Origin: Linnemannia hyalina
Taxonomy: Eukaryota > Mortierellomycota > Mortierellomycetes > Mortierellales > Mortierellaceae
Reading direction: 5' to 3'
Length of the DNA: 64,000 nucleotides
NCBI GenBank assembly: GCA_019671135.1
Contig: JAHRHY010000001.1
Span: forward strand, 2,170,001 to 2,234,000
The first letter of the stretch is position 1. Each line of letters starts with the position of its first letter. This document shows positions 10,706 to 23,745 of this stretch, one piece after another. The position numbers were made by a program, and so were the translations under genes. The notes under the pieces are model-generated. The model had not been told where the DNA came from, did not search any database, and was given only the letters and a program-made list of their open reading frames with translations.

Positions 10706-13700
10706 TTTTCATTTCACTTTTTTTTGCGCACTGTTATACTAGACAATAGATATAAGCATTCAACATAATCCAATGAGTCCTCATAAACAACCTAACGCTC
10801 ACCGCCCATTGCTGCCTCACTGCATGCCATTTTTTGTTTGTTGTTTTAGAGATGAAGCGTTCTAGGCACATCCTCCGCAATATATCAACCACTCGACTCT
10901 TTTTTGTTATTTGGTGCCCCCTTGTTGCCGTTTGTTTGTTTATTATGTGAAAAATAGGACATGCCAACGAAGATAGGTAATCATGGTCACAGGTAGGTGT
11001 GCGTTATTTATTTATTAGATATTATTTTTTTTGTTTGTTGCGGTTGTTGTTTGCATTGCAGCGATTTAGCCATTGCTGTCGAAAGGTACTTTGGGTCGAG
11101 GCGTCGTTCTCGCTCTCTCTTCCTTTTATCGTTTACTGTATGCCATGTCAGCGCAGTTGGTGTGAGCTCTTTACCCGACTCGAAATGCAGTCTATTGACA
11201 GAACCACACATGTATCGCAGCAAAAATAGGTATGGACGTCGTCTTCAGGCAACTGATCAAGAGAAAAAGGGTGCAATAGCCATGGGGATCTGCGTGCGCT
11301 TGTGACAGTTGGGTTGGCCGTTGACGGTTGTCACTGGTGTGACCTTTGCTACGATGATTTCATAGAAAAAAAAAGGGGGATGCCAGTTGAGTTTGTCCTG
11401 TGCTGAGGTACAAGCGGAATGATAAGTTCGCTCCTTGTTTATTATGTCTTTCTTCGTTGAGTTTGTTCAGTTGACCTTTTGGTGTGTCGATAACTCCAAT
11501 GGAAGCTCGTGTCAACTTTTCTCCTTGAAGCAGGCTGGCGCGCCAGAGAGGAGGTTTTTTCTTCATGCATTACCCTCCCCTTGCGTGCCTTTGCCACACG
11601 CCTAAAAGACAGGAGCGTAAGGAGGGAATACCTTATTTTTTTCTCAAAGGCGTGCCAGTTGCACTAAAAACGGAAGCTTCATCCGTTTATTTGTTTGTGT
11701 TTGTGCTCTCCCTACCTCTCTCCGTCGCTTGCTTGCGGCAGCAGTTGAAAACTGCAAACAGCACACTCACGCACCCCATGACGCCCCTGCCTTGCCTTGC
11801 ATTTTCGCCTCTCAGCCTGTTCGTCCATGGCTACAAAAGAAGAACGAAAAGAGATAAATACATGGACGGGTAATAACGACGCCATGGAGGCAAATGGATG
11901 GAAGGCGGCCTGTGAGGTGAGATCGATCATCGCCGCATGCGACTCTTTTTTTTTCACTTGCTGTTTTATCGTTGTTGTTTGTTTGCTGTTCACATCCCTT
12001 GTCCTCTACCTCCATTTTCACCGCAGCCTTTGCTCCATCTTATTTTTTTGTTGCTAGTCTTGTCTCGAGTCTCTCTCTTGTGTTTTTTTGTTCTCAGGCG
12101 CGTTGCTGTCCATTTTTTCTTCCATGCTCCTTCCTATCTCTCCTTCTTCTCACATACTCTCTCTCCTTTTAATCCATCTCGCCATCGCAACAGTCAACAA
12201 AACAATGGAAACAGATGATACCACACTCTGAATGTTGCTTTTTGCGCCTAGACACATACACACAAACATCATGATCGCAGATACATATCCAAGGAACACT
12301 AGCGCCTTTTCCTCCCCTTCCCTTTCTTCTTTCTAATGACGAGAAAGAAGAAAGAGACAAGCATACGCCCGGTCCAATTGCTATTTACGAACCATTTCAT
12401 TACATTCAAAACCTACCAACCTTCGATCGACCACTTGTCAATCCCTATTGTGATTGTGGTAAATAGTACTCACACGAGAGTAAGAGTAGACAGATGCCCC
12501 GAGCGAAAACAAATGGCAATACAAAAAAGGCCAGGCCGACCGCTTTTTTTGTTGTTGTTGTTTTATGGTCATCTGTTGACCTGAACCTGACGCTGACACA
12601 CAGATCGCGTTTTTTGTAGCAAGAGTCTGAGAAGGGAGAGAGGAGAGAGCTCTCATTACATACGAAAAGATTAACCCACTTGTTCCCAAATGGCAATTCT
12701 GATTACAAGACAGGGGAGACAGCTAGACAGCTAAACATGTGTCCATTAAGGACGAGCTTTAAAATAATTGCTAACCCATGCGACAAGTAACAGGTATCAG
12801 TGAGCGAAGAAGACAGGACGGAGATGAGCAAGACCAGTTGGCATGGTCCTGATGCTCACACTCTTTTTTTTTTCTGTTCAGGAAATTTTAATTCGATCGG
12901 ATGGATTCGATTATCAATAGGGGGGAGACATAGGAAATAACCGAGAGGAGAGAAGGAGAGAGAGCCGAGGATGACATGGTTTTGTCAGAATAGTCAATCT
13001 CGTTGTCCTTTTTCTTTCTGACTGCCGTGCCGTGCGCCTTTCCTTTTTCCAGTCTCATTATCGTCATCGGCAGCTTGGTAGGGTATAATAGAGTGAAGAC
13101 TAGGCTTCGTTTTTTTCTATCTTCTCATCGATTATGTGCGCATCTGATATGCAGTCAGACAGGTTGTTGCTGCACCAGCGTACTTTTGAACGGGTATCTT
13201 TTCTTTTTCGTTCATTACACAATGGGTATAAAGAAAAATGCAAAGCAGAAAGTAGGTGTGTTCCTTTCCATTCTCTTTGGTTCATTACAATGAAAGATGG
13301 GGAAAAGAAGGAGCTAATTGAGCACTACTTCATGAATGAAGAATAAAAATGCCATCTTGAGTGTCAAGTGTGTGAAAAATATAAACAAAAATAAAACCAC
13401 AGTGGAGTTGTTGGGTACAAAACTTCCCATGCATCATCATCCATCATTATCGCACATTATTGTTGTTTCTTTTCAATCGCGCTTGTTAGACTCAATAACA
13501 GTTGCTCAAAAAAAAACGAGGGCAGGCTGCGAGTTTACACTATGGACAAGCACACTCCATCACCAAGCACACTTGTAAAGCGATAGAACCATAGAAAGGT
13601 AGAAAAGGAGAAAAGTTAAAGAACCTGGTACCGAACAAAATGAAAAACCGGAATCGATAGTTTTGAGGGGGTCGGTTGGACAAGGGGCGGTGCCCTGATG

Positions 13701-15789
13701 GGCTCCTCTCCCGTCGGAGCGAGCAGAGGAAATAGTCCTGCTCCCGGTGGTCAACGCGACTCATCTTTTTTTCAGCTTTTCATTCTGTTTTATGGTACAG
13801 TACAGTACTGCAGTTTGTTTTTTCTCTCACCTCTGTGGTTCTCGCTCATCCCCTCGTCCTCTCTCGTCAGTCGACTGTTTGTAACCAATTGAGCCCTAGT
13901 ATGGCTTTGAGCAAAAAAAACCAACAACAACAGCAACATCAACAAACATCTATGAGAAGGAACACTCGTAGGGTACCACACCCTCGTACTGTTGTTCTCT
14001 TTTCAGTGGCCATCCAATTCATTCCCACCTTCCTTTCTTCGCAAATGTTTATTAGGAAGAAGAGCCAGAAGGTTCAGCAGGGCTTGTCTTTTCCCTCCCC
14101 ACTTGCCTGGACAAACAGACAGAGAAGACGGAGAGATGAACGAGGAAGGTGGAAAAATAGAAAGGTGAATAAGGTTATTGTTTGTGTGTGTTGCGGTTCA
14201 CCCTTTCTCTGTTCGTTTTATTTTCCTTACCTTGCCTCGATTTCTTCCTGTCTGCTCTGTTGTGTTGTATTGTTGTTGAGGGTCCATGGGCTATTGAATA
14301 CAAGGTGCTCACACTCTTTTTTCCTTCCTGTCTCGACCCCTGCCTAGCTGCCTATCCGTTCCATCTCTGAGCAAAAATAAAATATAATAAAATGAGGAAG
14401 GAACAGTGTTCCTTGTATGTAGCTTGCTCCGGGGTTAGAGATGAGTCCTTGTTCCTGTTTGAAGAAGCCCTTTGATGCTGTTCTTACACACTTCTTGGAA
14501 GAAGGGGAGAGTGCGAGGTCGCAGTGGTTTGTAGGACCGTGTAGAGACAAAGGAAAATCAATCCAATAAAAAGTAGCAGCCGTTGTTGAACTGACCTCAC
14601 AAACAAGAAAGAAAGAGAGAGAAATGGAGTTGCTGTTGTGTTCAGTGGTGAAAGACGGTGAGCAAACATCATACAGGCAAGCGAGCATGTTAGGAAGGAA
14701 GCAAGTAGAGCAGAGAAGAGAGGATAGCGGTGACAATGATGATGCACAGTTGAAAAGACAGAGAGAGAGAACAGGCAGTGATTATTGAATGTGCCCTTCA
14801 AAGTGGATTGTTCGTTGATGTCGGCACTCCGCTCCTTCCTCTCTTCTCTTCCCTTTGTCCCTTCAATATTCATTTTCTCTTTTCCTTTCTTCTTTTGTAG
14901 TCGAACCCTCTTTTCCTTCCTTCCACTCAACCCCTTCTCTTCTGCATTTTTTCTATCCTCTTTGTCCATTTACTGTCCATCGATCTTCTCTCTTTCATTC
15001 CTTTCTTTATTTTCTTCGTTACCCCATCACCCTCTCTTGTCATTTCAAACTCTCTCCTCATACCTTTTTTTGTTTTCATTAACCCACTCTCACGACCTTG
15101 TCTCTCACTCTTTCTCTCCAACACCCTCATTCAATCTTCTCCATCACTTTCACCCTCACTCTTAAACTTGCCCATTCGTCACTGTCGCCAATCGACTATA
15201 TCATTTTCCTGTTATTGGCAACCTCTCTCTCTCACAGACACACACAGACTCTCCCTTTGTCTTGCGCTCGACACTCACTCCCTCGGCCAACAGCAACAAC
15301 AATAAACAAACAACCCTCCCTCCACTCCGCAGACATACACTATCCATTTTTCCCCTTTATTTATCTCGACCCATCTGGATCAATCATCCCTATCCACCTG
15401 TTTATTTCGATCCTACCAACCCCTTTCTTATTATTTCCTCGACACTTTTTTTCCCTCGGACACAGCCGTTAAACCCGTCGTTCGACATACCCATCTACTA
15501 GCCCGACCACTCTCGACCCTCCCTCCCTTCCCACACTCCTCTCGCCCCTACATCCATCCCTCTCTCTCCTCTCGTACTCTGCAGAACTAGTCCACGCCCT
15601 ATTTTTATTTAATTCTTGCACCCAACAGCATCGACTCTCTCTTCCCACCCTACTCTCTCTCTCTCCCTTGCCCATATCCTTTTTTTTATATTTGCCAACG
15701 CCACCACCGAACACTCCACCACCGAATACTCGTCCTTCCCCTTTCGAAAACGACTGCAACCCATTCTCCAGCCTCTCCAGCAGGCGGTC
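10706..15789. other. 5.1 kb non-coding region upstream of the Zn2Cys6 factor
   Basis: No gene is supported; reading frames translate to low-complexity Ser/Leu/Phe strings. From about 14830 to 15780 the + strand is almost pure pyrimidine-rich DNA with a few AT breaks, as expected of a long CT-rich promoter/leader before the start codon at 15790. Confidence 0.55.
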
Positions 15790-18700
15790 ATGCATGAGAA
15801 CACCAACCACAGCCACTTCCAGGTGAAGGCCTTCTGGTAAGCATTTTTGCTTCTTTAATACTACACCATACTTCCTCCTCCACTCACTCGGATATTTATT
15901 TGGTACCTGCCCCCCCCCTTCCCCCCTGGCCCTGTCATATTCCACCTTCTATCCCTCCTTTCATCCTCTCTTGCCCTCCCTCTACCCCCCTCCAGCTCAG
16001 CCGACCACACATTTTTTTATCTCTTTTGGTTTGTGATTATTATTATCATTTTTTTTGCTTTACGCCCATGCCACACACGCCATTACAAACCCTTTCTCTC
16101 TTCCTGGCAAACACATTGTTAGTTAGCGTCAGTGAGTGAGTGATTCACCCGTGCCCTCTGCTTTTACATACCCATCACTGGATCACATACGCAAATTGAT
16201 ACACATTGATACACATCCTTCACCTCTGAGTGCATGTCTCACACTTGCAACTATCCATCGGATACATCTCAATTGGCCTCCCTCAGACGACCTATCCTTT
16301 CCTTTCTATCCCCATACATGCGTTCCCTTTCTACGTTCAGTCAGAATCCTTCTTTGAGCTGAACTGGCTCTCATATCCCGCCTCGATGACCCCACTCCGA
16401 CACAATTTATCCATTACACAACTCTTTGCCCACCACCACCCACTACCCAATTGTACCCACAAACACACATCTTCAATCCCACTTTCTCACTTCTCATCCA
16501 ACTCAACTCAAACAACATCCGCCACCGGGATCTGAAAATAACCCCGCAGCTTCTTTTTTTTTTTGGCTTCCATATCCACTAATCCCACTCTATTATTCTT
16601 TCCTTTTCTGCACTGCACCTTCCTTCACCTTTCTTGCCCTTCAATTCCCCCGCATCCTTCATCCCACACACGTGTGCGACAATCCCTCCTTCTTTCAATA
16701 CACCTAAAATAATAGGTCTAACCTTGCACAAGGGGCCCCTGCTACATCATTATCATCGCCCGAAACAAACAACAAGCTCCCTCCCAAAAAGCCCAGCAAA
16801 CGCATCCGCATCTCCACAGCCTGCATTAATTGCCGACAGAAAAAGATCAAATGCGACGGCCAAGTCCCCTGCTCCCACTGCGAAAAGTTCAGGACAGAAT
16901 GTGTCTACCCCGCCGTCAACAAACCCGCCAACCAAGAATATGTCGAGACCCTCGAGAACCGGCTGAAGAGCGTCGAGTCCCATCTCCAAGGCCTCCTCTC
17001 CCGCGGCATCGGCAAGGGTCTGAACGACCTGGCTGCCGACCCTTCCTCGGACGACATGGATCACCACCACCACAACGCGCCTTATACCCCAGCCTCTGTC
17101 CCCGCCACCCCTCCCTCCAAACCACCACATGATCACGGCCACGGTTCCTCACACTCTCGACAACACTCCTACAGCATCCCCCTCATCCGGCAATTCTCCG
17201 GCGCATCCATCAGCACGCCAAACCTCACTGGCCCTGATTCAGATACCGAGGACGCCACCTTCACGACAGACGACTCTATGGATGTTCTTGGCCTCTTGAT
17301 GGGTTCATTAAAGGTCGACCGCGATGGCGCCGCTCAATATATCCCCAAGGTCCTCGGCCAAAAAGAGCGCTCATACAACGATGCCAGGACTTACAACGCA
17401 TCCCCATTGAGTCACCTCCCCGATTTCAGCACCCTCGACTGGCAGACAACCGATCTCCCCCTTCCATATACCCTTCCTAACACACTCCTCACAACCAAGG
17501 CCATCAGCGCTCTCCTGGACATTTACTTCAACAGCGTCCACACCTTCCTGCCAGTCATCCACAAGACCAGCTTTCTTACGCTCTGTCAAGAAGGAGAGTT
17601 CCGTGTCCCTCCTTTTCTGCTGATGGCCATCTGCGCGGTTGCCGCCCGCCATGCCACTGACTTTGAGCTGCAAGATATCCCCGATCTCGCCAACCTCAAG
17701 GGTCATCACGCTCTCTATGACCATGCACGAGCCCTGCTGGACACCTATATGGATGTGCCAAGGCTCAGCACTGTCCAGGGTCTTTTGCTACTGGCCTACT
17801 ACCAGACCAAGGAGAAGCGGTCGGGCCACTTTTTCCGCATCCGCATGTATGTCAACCTGGCAACAAGGATGGCTCTCGATATGGGACTCAACAAGGCCCT
17901 TCGCAAGAGCGTTCTTGAGCTCGAGTCGTCCAACACAGGCGACAGTCTGGCTAGCACTGGAAGTCCACCAGGCCGGCCAGCATTCTCTCACGCCCCTTCC
18001 TTTTACGATACGCGCGCAAACGCCAATAACTCGGATTTCGGATCTCGCGATCAATCCCAAAAGCGCCTCTCGCAAGAGAAGCGCGTCGTCCTCAACCAGG
18101 AGAACCGACTCGCGTGGCTCGGCTGTTTTTTCCTCGACGGCCTGACAAGCAGTCTGATGGGTCAGGACTACTGTGTGTCGAATCCCTCACTTAACATTCC
18201 CAAACTTATCCAAGAAGCCGGCCAGATGCCTGACACCGTCCAAGGCGCTACTCTAATCTTTTGGCTTCACCACCTCGAGCTGGTGCAGATTTACCGTCGG
18301 ATCTGCAGCTTTTACAGAACCATCGCCAACGAGCAAGCCCTGGCCAAGGCTATCAAGGGTGCCGAGATGCTGACCATCCAGTCATCGATTGACGGTTGGT
18401 TGCTGAACCTGCCTGCTCACTTGGTCTACACCGACAGCCAAAGTACCGGCGGAGCTCTGCCTTCGTACTATACCCTCTACCTCCACCGGTTCTTTTACAG
18501 TCACCGCCTCCTCCTCTACCGCCCTCTGATCTCGAACAAGTCTCACCGTGGCGACCTCAAGGATAGCAACTCCCCCATGGCCAAGTGTTCCCAGGCAGCA
18601 TTGATGTTGACCCAGATCGGCGAGATCATTTTCCAGAACTACAGCTGGCCCTGGCCTGGCTGTGGTCTCTTTGCCTACCATATGCTCCAGGCGGCCGAGA

Positions 18701-20322
18701 TCCATGTATTCCAGATGATCACTCAGTCCCTGGTCGATTCTCAGAGCCTGTACTACCGCACAATGGATCTCATCAAGGGCTATGTCAGCCTGGCCAAACT
18801 GCCTGAACTGGAAAAGGATGTCATGGCTATGGAGGAGACTGTGAGCAACTTCCTCCTGACGCCACAGGGTTCGTTGAACCAGCAAAATAACATGTCCTCT
18901 ACTGGTACTGTCGGATCCTCGAGCTTCTCGCAGCAACAGCACCAAAACCAGCAACAACAGTTTGTCGCGACCCCAGCCTCGGACTATAGCTATGCCAGTG
19001 TCATGTCACCCTCGTCTCCCGCAGAGTCTGTCCAGAGGATGCCCATGCAGCACAGCAATAACCACGGTGGCTACTACTCGAACCACCAGCAAGGCACTGA
19101 GGATGCGGACATGTTTTCGCCTCTCCAGGCCCATGCCTACCCACCTTTCGAGTCGGCCAGCCGCGTCTTCCGTCAGCCCCAAGGCGCCTCGACTGTAGCC
19201 ACAGCAACCACTGCTGCTGCCGCTGCCACTGCTGCCAATACCACGCACTTTATGGGCAGCTCTGCCACAGACCCGAACAGCTTTTCAATTGGCTTTGATC
19301 TACCCAGTATCTCGTCTGCCACTGCGACCCAAGGTCCTTCGACATCTAGCGGAGGCCTCTACGACACCAACGGCTTGCCCTTTTACAGCTCGGCGACCGA
19401 ATCCAACTCGATGAACATGTTTGACGCCAACCACCAGGGCGGACTCTACAACAGCCAGTCCTCATTTGTGCAGCCAGTCTTGGCCCCCGTCGGAGATCTG
19501 TTGGGTATGGGAAGTATGGACAACCGCGTCTTTGGTTCCAATTCGGGCAATCAGGGCCAGGGTTCGTCGATGCCTATTCCCTTGATCATTCAGGGAGTAG
19601 ACAACAAGAAAAGGTCGGTCGTGCCACCACCCAAGCCTCCTAAGCGTATTCTTCCTCAGTCGACAGGCAGCTCGAGCTCCTCGGCCATCAGCCAGAGCCT
19701 CAAACCTCCAGTTCCCAAGAAGCCAACCCGTCTGACAGATGCCGCGGCCCCAGCCGCAACCCCAACCCCACGTTGGATTGCACCTCGCCCTCTTGCCCCC
19801 GCTGTGACGCCACTGGTGCCCCTGATTCCTGCCAACTCTGGCAAGGACCTCTACTATGGCGGCAAGCCATCTTCTACTCCAGTCAATGCAGGCAATGCTG
19901 GAGCCCGTACTGGTGGAAACGGCCATGGCGCTGCTCCCCCACCGCCACCACCTTACACGCCTTCAGGAGCTGCACCCGGCGCGAACGGACCTGTCAACGG
20001 TGCCGGCCGAGCTCTCAAGACGCTTCAGCCCCAGTCGACCCTCTACGGAATGGGCGCTCTTATCAACACGCTGGGAGTTGAGCAGCAGATCCATGAGCCT
20101 GAGCCCGAGCCCGTCTACGTGCCCTCAGAGCGGAATGACGTTGACATCCACGAACATGCCATGTACTACCTCCAGAGTAAGTCTCTTGGATATTTTTGTT
20201 TTTATTGGTGTTACTGATGCTATCTTTCCCTTTTCTAATCGTCTTTTTTTTTTTTTTTTTTGCCAGTGAATCCTCAACTCTATGACCCCCTGCCACCAAA
20301 CAACCGCCGCCGCTTACTTTAA
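15790..20322 (+). CDS. Zn2Cys6 (Gal4-type) transcription factor with fungal-specific TF domain
   Basis: Nuclear DNA-binding regulator; targets are unknown. Exons are 15790-15836, 16716-20176 and 20267-20322, giving 1187 residues. The zinc cluster is CINCRQKKIKCDGQVPC...CEKFRTEC with Cys at 52, 55, 62, 68, 71 and 78 (spacing 2-6-5-2-6). A dimerisation-type heptad (NQEYVETLENRLKSVESHL) follows. The fungal-specific TF domain spans about 279-560 (LDIYFNSVHTFLPVIHKTSF, GHFFRIRMYVNLATRMALDM, NRLAWLGCFFLDGLTSSLMG). The second half is Gln/Ser/Ala-rich, then Pro-rich with SH3-ligand-like PPPKPPKRILP and KPPVPKKPTRL. A large ORF begins at 17056 but would lack the zinc cluster. The small first exon is inferred from donor GTAAGC, acceptor TAG and matching phase, so the exact N-terminus is the weakest part. 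The last intron has an 18-T tract before CAG. Confidence 0.88.
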
Positions 20323-22215
20323 ATCTGCGTCCATTGGAGATATTTCGAAGAGTTCGCTCCTCTCCAAAAGAGAAACGCGATTTCTTTTGTACTTTGTTAC
20401 TTTTCTTTTTTATTTTTCGTGTCATATTATTATTTATCTCCGCATGTACTATGTATTCTCTTTCACACACCCTCACTCAACCGCACCCACACACACTCAC
20501 TCATACCTTTCATTTTGTTGAACTTTGTTACATCAATACCGTTAACGCTCTCTTTTCCAACTTATGATAATGACTATATCAACAACAATATCTCTTCTTT
20601 TGTACCTTTCCTCATCAAGACACCTAATAAGCTACTTGTGGGAAGTCGAGGGACACCATCTGTACCATACAAAAACACGCCACTCAAAACAATAAATATT
20701 TATTTTGTGCTTGACTGTATTGATAGTAAGTTTCTCATTGTTCAAAGAGTGGTGTCCTTGTGGTATCAGTCGCGTCTGTCAAAAGGGAAAAAGTGAAAGA
20801 TGCAGCGGAGGTCTGTTGTTCCTTTTGTTCCTGTCTTTTTCCACAGGCTTAAAAATATTGAGGTTACAAAGTCTCAAACTAATATCAGGAACGGATCTAC
20901 TGCACCGTGATATTTCGCCAACTTCACCTCCAAAGATCAGGACATGTTGTTGTTCACCAGATATACAACAGGGTGGCACACGTATGCGTGTCCGAATGAG
21001 CACAATCCCATTGCTATTGAGTCTCTTTCCTCTCCTTATCTCCCTCCCTCTTCACACCAACCCCTCCAACAGTCAGGGTGCTCAGCCCTTTTTTCTTTTG
21101 TCATGGCCGTCCCGACCCGCTGATTCGGTTCTTTTTTTGCGTTGTCTCAATTGATCCCACGTCAACTTCTTTTCGACAAATCCGACCGTTTGCTTTGCCA
21201 CCACACCCTTCTATCAAATAATAATTGGCAACCTGGCTATGGACCATCTCCCCCCCCGCCTTTGTCTTTGTTCCTTGTTGAATGCATCTAAACATGTCGC
21301 CGCCCGCAAGCACGCACGTCATGCTGTCACCAGGGTTTTGTTTATCCCCTCCTCTTCCTTAATCTGAAAAACAGTCGCTATATCGCTCCGCCCCGCACCC
21401 TTCGGTCTTCGCCTATCGTCTTGCGTGAGGTCGTCGAAAATGGTCTTCACCAGTTGGTGATTAGTTAGTTAGTTCGAATCGTGGGATGTCGAACCTGTGC
21501 TGAGATCCTAGTACTGGATATAAGTCGTTAAGGTGCCGCTGATGTCCTACTTTTCTTGTAATTTTTTGTTACGATGAAATAAAAAAATAAAAAGAAGAAT
21601 CCTGTTGTTCATTTTTCCTTGTGTGTGCATTTGCTCGCTCACTTTGTTTGAAAGGGATGTGCGAGGTAAAAACCCAAAACCCAAAACCCAAAAAAAAAAA
21701 AAAAAAAAAAAAAAAAAGACGCCATCAAAAAGAGATAATGCTCGTCGAAGCTCGTCTTCTCTTTTTTTTGTCCGCGTTCATGCCACCAACTCACCTCTGC
21801 CCCCCTTTCTTGCTAGCGTGCTTCGCTACCCGCGTATCTACTCCCCCATGTTTGAATTGCTTAAAGAGTTATCCAGAATAAAAACAAAACGAATGCGCTG
21901 GTCTCTCATTCATTCTCGTACGAAAACTAGAAAAGAAGATTCGCGATTGTCAATTGAATAAAAAGGCGTTTCTCTATTTCACGTCGCGTTTGAAGTGTGT
22001 GAATGTGGGTGTGATATGTTTTTTTTTGCCATCAATATGCATCACTGAGTACGTTAGCATAGTTTCTTCTTTCTATTATCGCTTGGTGTCTTTTTCCCTT
22101 CTTTCTCCCTTACCCCTATCAACCTCTCTCATTCCCACAGACACAACCATACACGTACACAAACAAAAAACAAACCATCAAACAAACCAGCAAACAATGC
22201 AGCAAACAGACAGCC
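20323..22215. other. Non-coding region after the Zn2Cys6 factor
   Basis: No gene is seen. It contains the presumed 3' UTR, AT-rich DNA, three AAAACCC units at about 21668-21690 and a 28-base A tract (21690-21717). Confidence 0.55.
21668..21717. repeat. (AAAACCC)3 followed by a 28-base A tract
   Basis: Three seven-base units run into an unbroken A run. The layout resembles a slippage tract or the tail of a retroposed sequence, but no element body is recognisable next to it. Confidence 0.7.
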
Positions 22216-23048
22216 ATGATTACCTTGCCTCCTGTTCCTGGGCAGGTTCCTCGACCGCCCATCCCTTATCGCCTACCTTCAAGTACGCCGGGACGGGCTC
22301 CAAGCTCTCCTCCCCCTCGTATGAGGAATAACTGCACGGCAGTGGGATACCCCCAAGTTCCCCCTAATCAACTGAATACCTTTGACACTCGCCACTACAC
22401 CAAGTCTTGGGAAGCACGCGATACAAAGGTCCGCTCTTGTCTGGAGCACCCCCTACTTGGTGTGGCACAACGATGCAGCTTTCAAGGAACTAGGTGAGAC
22501 CACCATAAAATCGTTTGAGGATTTCATCTTTGAACTTGCTGCTCTTCTGTCAGGCGCCTGCAACGTTTTGCAGTTCTCGATATTGAGCCTGTTCCAATGC
22601 TTCGATCCTGATACCTTCGAGTCCATTCTTGAACTCCTGAATCGCAACATACCGCAATTGAGAGTCCAGAGGTTGAGACTAATTTGGACTACGACTATCA
22701 GGTGCCACTGCATTCACTCTCCTCGCTGGTGTCTAGGTTGGTGAACTACATATTGCAGGAAACTGGTGGGGCAGGGGTAATTTTTTGACCATGGCTGTCC
22801 CGAGACCTAACAGTGCTTAGACGCTGGATAATCTCACCATCAACAAATACGACGTCTTCCGGTTCTCTTACTACCGCGATATCAGGAGGCTGTACATTGA
22901 GGTACCGTCCGAGGCGACCTTCCAACTGTAGGACGACATGTTTTTCAAAGGTAGATTTGTTGTTAAGAAACTCCTAAAGATGTCGAGCATCGAGGTTATC
23001 ATAATCGACAACTGGCATCGGAGGGGAAATCGGCCCAACTGGGAATGA
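22216..23048 (+). pseudogene. Decayed protein-coding gene, family not recognised
   Basis: Three + strand blocks have C-rich third positions and protein-like sequence, but they no longer form one frame. The first block opens at 22216 and includes NTFDTRHYTKSWEARDTK and, after a frame change, STPYLVWHNDAAFKELG. The second includes RFAVLDIEPVPML, then in-frame TGA at 22609 and 22630, then LDYDYQVPLHSLSSLVSRLV. The third includes TLDNLTINKYDVFRFSYYRD and RRLYIEVPSEATFQL, then TAG at 22929 and more open sequence to about 23048. Plausible old splice sites remain (GTGAGA after 22493, CAG before 22554, GTAATT near 22777, TAG before 22830). I do not recognise the family. A live gene with unusual splicing is less likely because of the three stops. 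Confidence 0.5.
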
Positions 23049-23745
23049 GATGATGCGGAGTGCCGGCGGCGGTGGTAATGGCGGCGGTGATGGCGGTGAG
23101 CAGGACACGTGGATTGTAACCTCTCGCCAAGGGGAATATTCGGAAGTGACCACGGAGCTGCTTCTGCAGAACATGCGAGTGAGAAGGCGGATTCCCATCG
23201 CTTGGAGGAGAAGGGGATGGAGGATTGCACTTGTTCTTTTTTACGTCATCTTTGCCTTTTCTCCTTTGTCGTCTTTGTCTTCTCTTTCTTCGTCCTCTTT
23301 TTTTTGCGTTGCCTTTTGCTTCTCTCTGCGATTGAAAGCAATAAAATAATCTTTCTAACCATTGTCTCGCTTTTTTATGTCTGTGCAACGCGAGAACAAG
23401 CGCGAGTTAAGAGTGTGGAGGAAAAGAAACGCCGCCAAAGAGGATGAGAGGCGCTCTCATTTGTGTTACTGCACTCTACTCACCCTCATCTTCTCATGTC
23501 AGCACCTTTCAGTTGGAAATGGAGAAAGGGCATTGTTTCCTCCTTGCCTAATGCCCACTACAAGACTGCAAGAAGGGATCGAAGTGATCAAGCGTCCCCG
23601 GCTTTAATGATTGATGTTCTTTTGATGTTGCAGATTTTTTATTTTCTCCTCTCAAGAGCCCGCATAACGACAGGCTTATCTTGGCCGCCTATTATCTATC
23701 GTCACTTCCTTCTTCTCTTTCGTTTCTTTTGCTTTCCTTATACTT
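23049..23745. other. Non-coding DNA between the decayed gene and the left inverted-repeat arm
   Basis: Simple-sequence-like, with (GGCGGTGGT)-type GGN repeats at about 23063-23098 and CT-rich tracts. No gene is seen. Confidence 0.55.

Noticed and set aside
17056..20217. Zn2Cys6 factor starting at the ATG at 17056 and ending at the TGA at 20217
   Set aside because: This drops the perfect zinc cluster encoded in the same frame just upstream, and the last codons read into an intron with a clear GTAAGT donor and T-rich acceptor that leads to a sensible C-terminus.
21668..21690. AAAACCC units as telomeric or interstitial telomere repeat
   Set aside because: Only three units, grading into poly(A), and the unit differs from the TTAGGG-type telomere usual in fungi.
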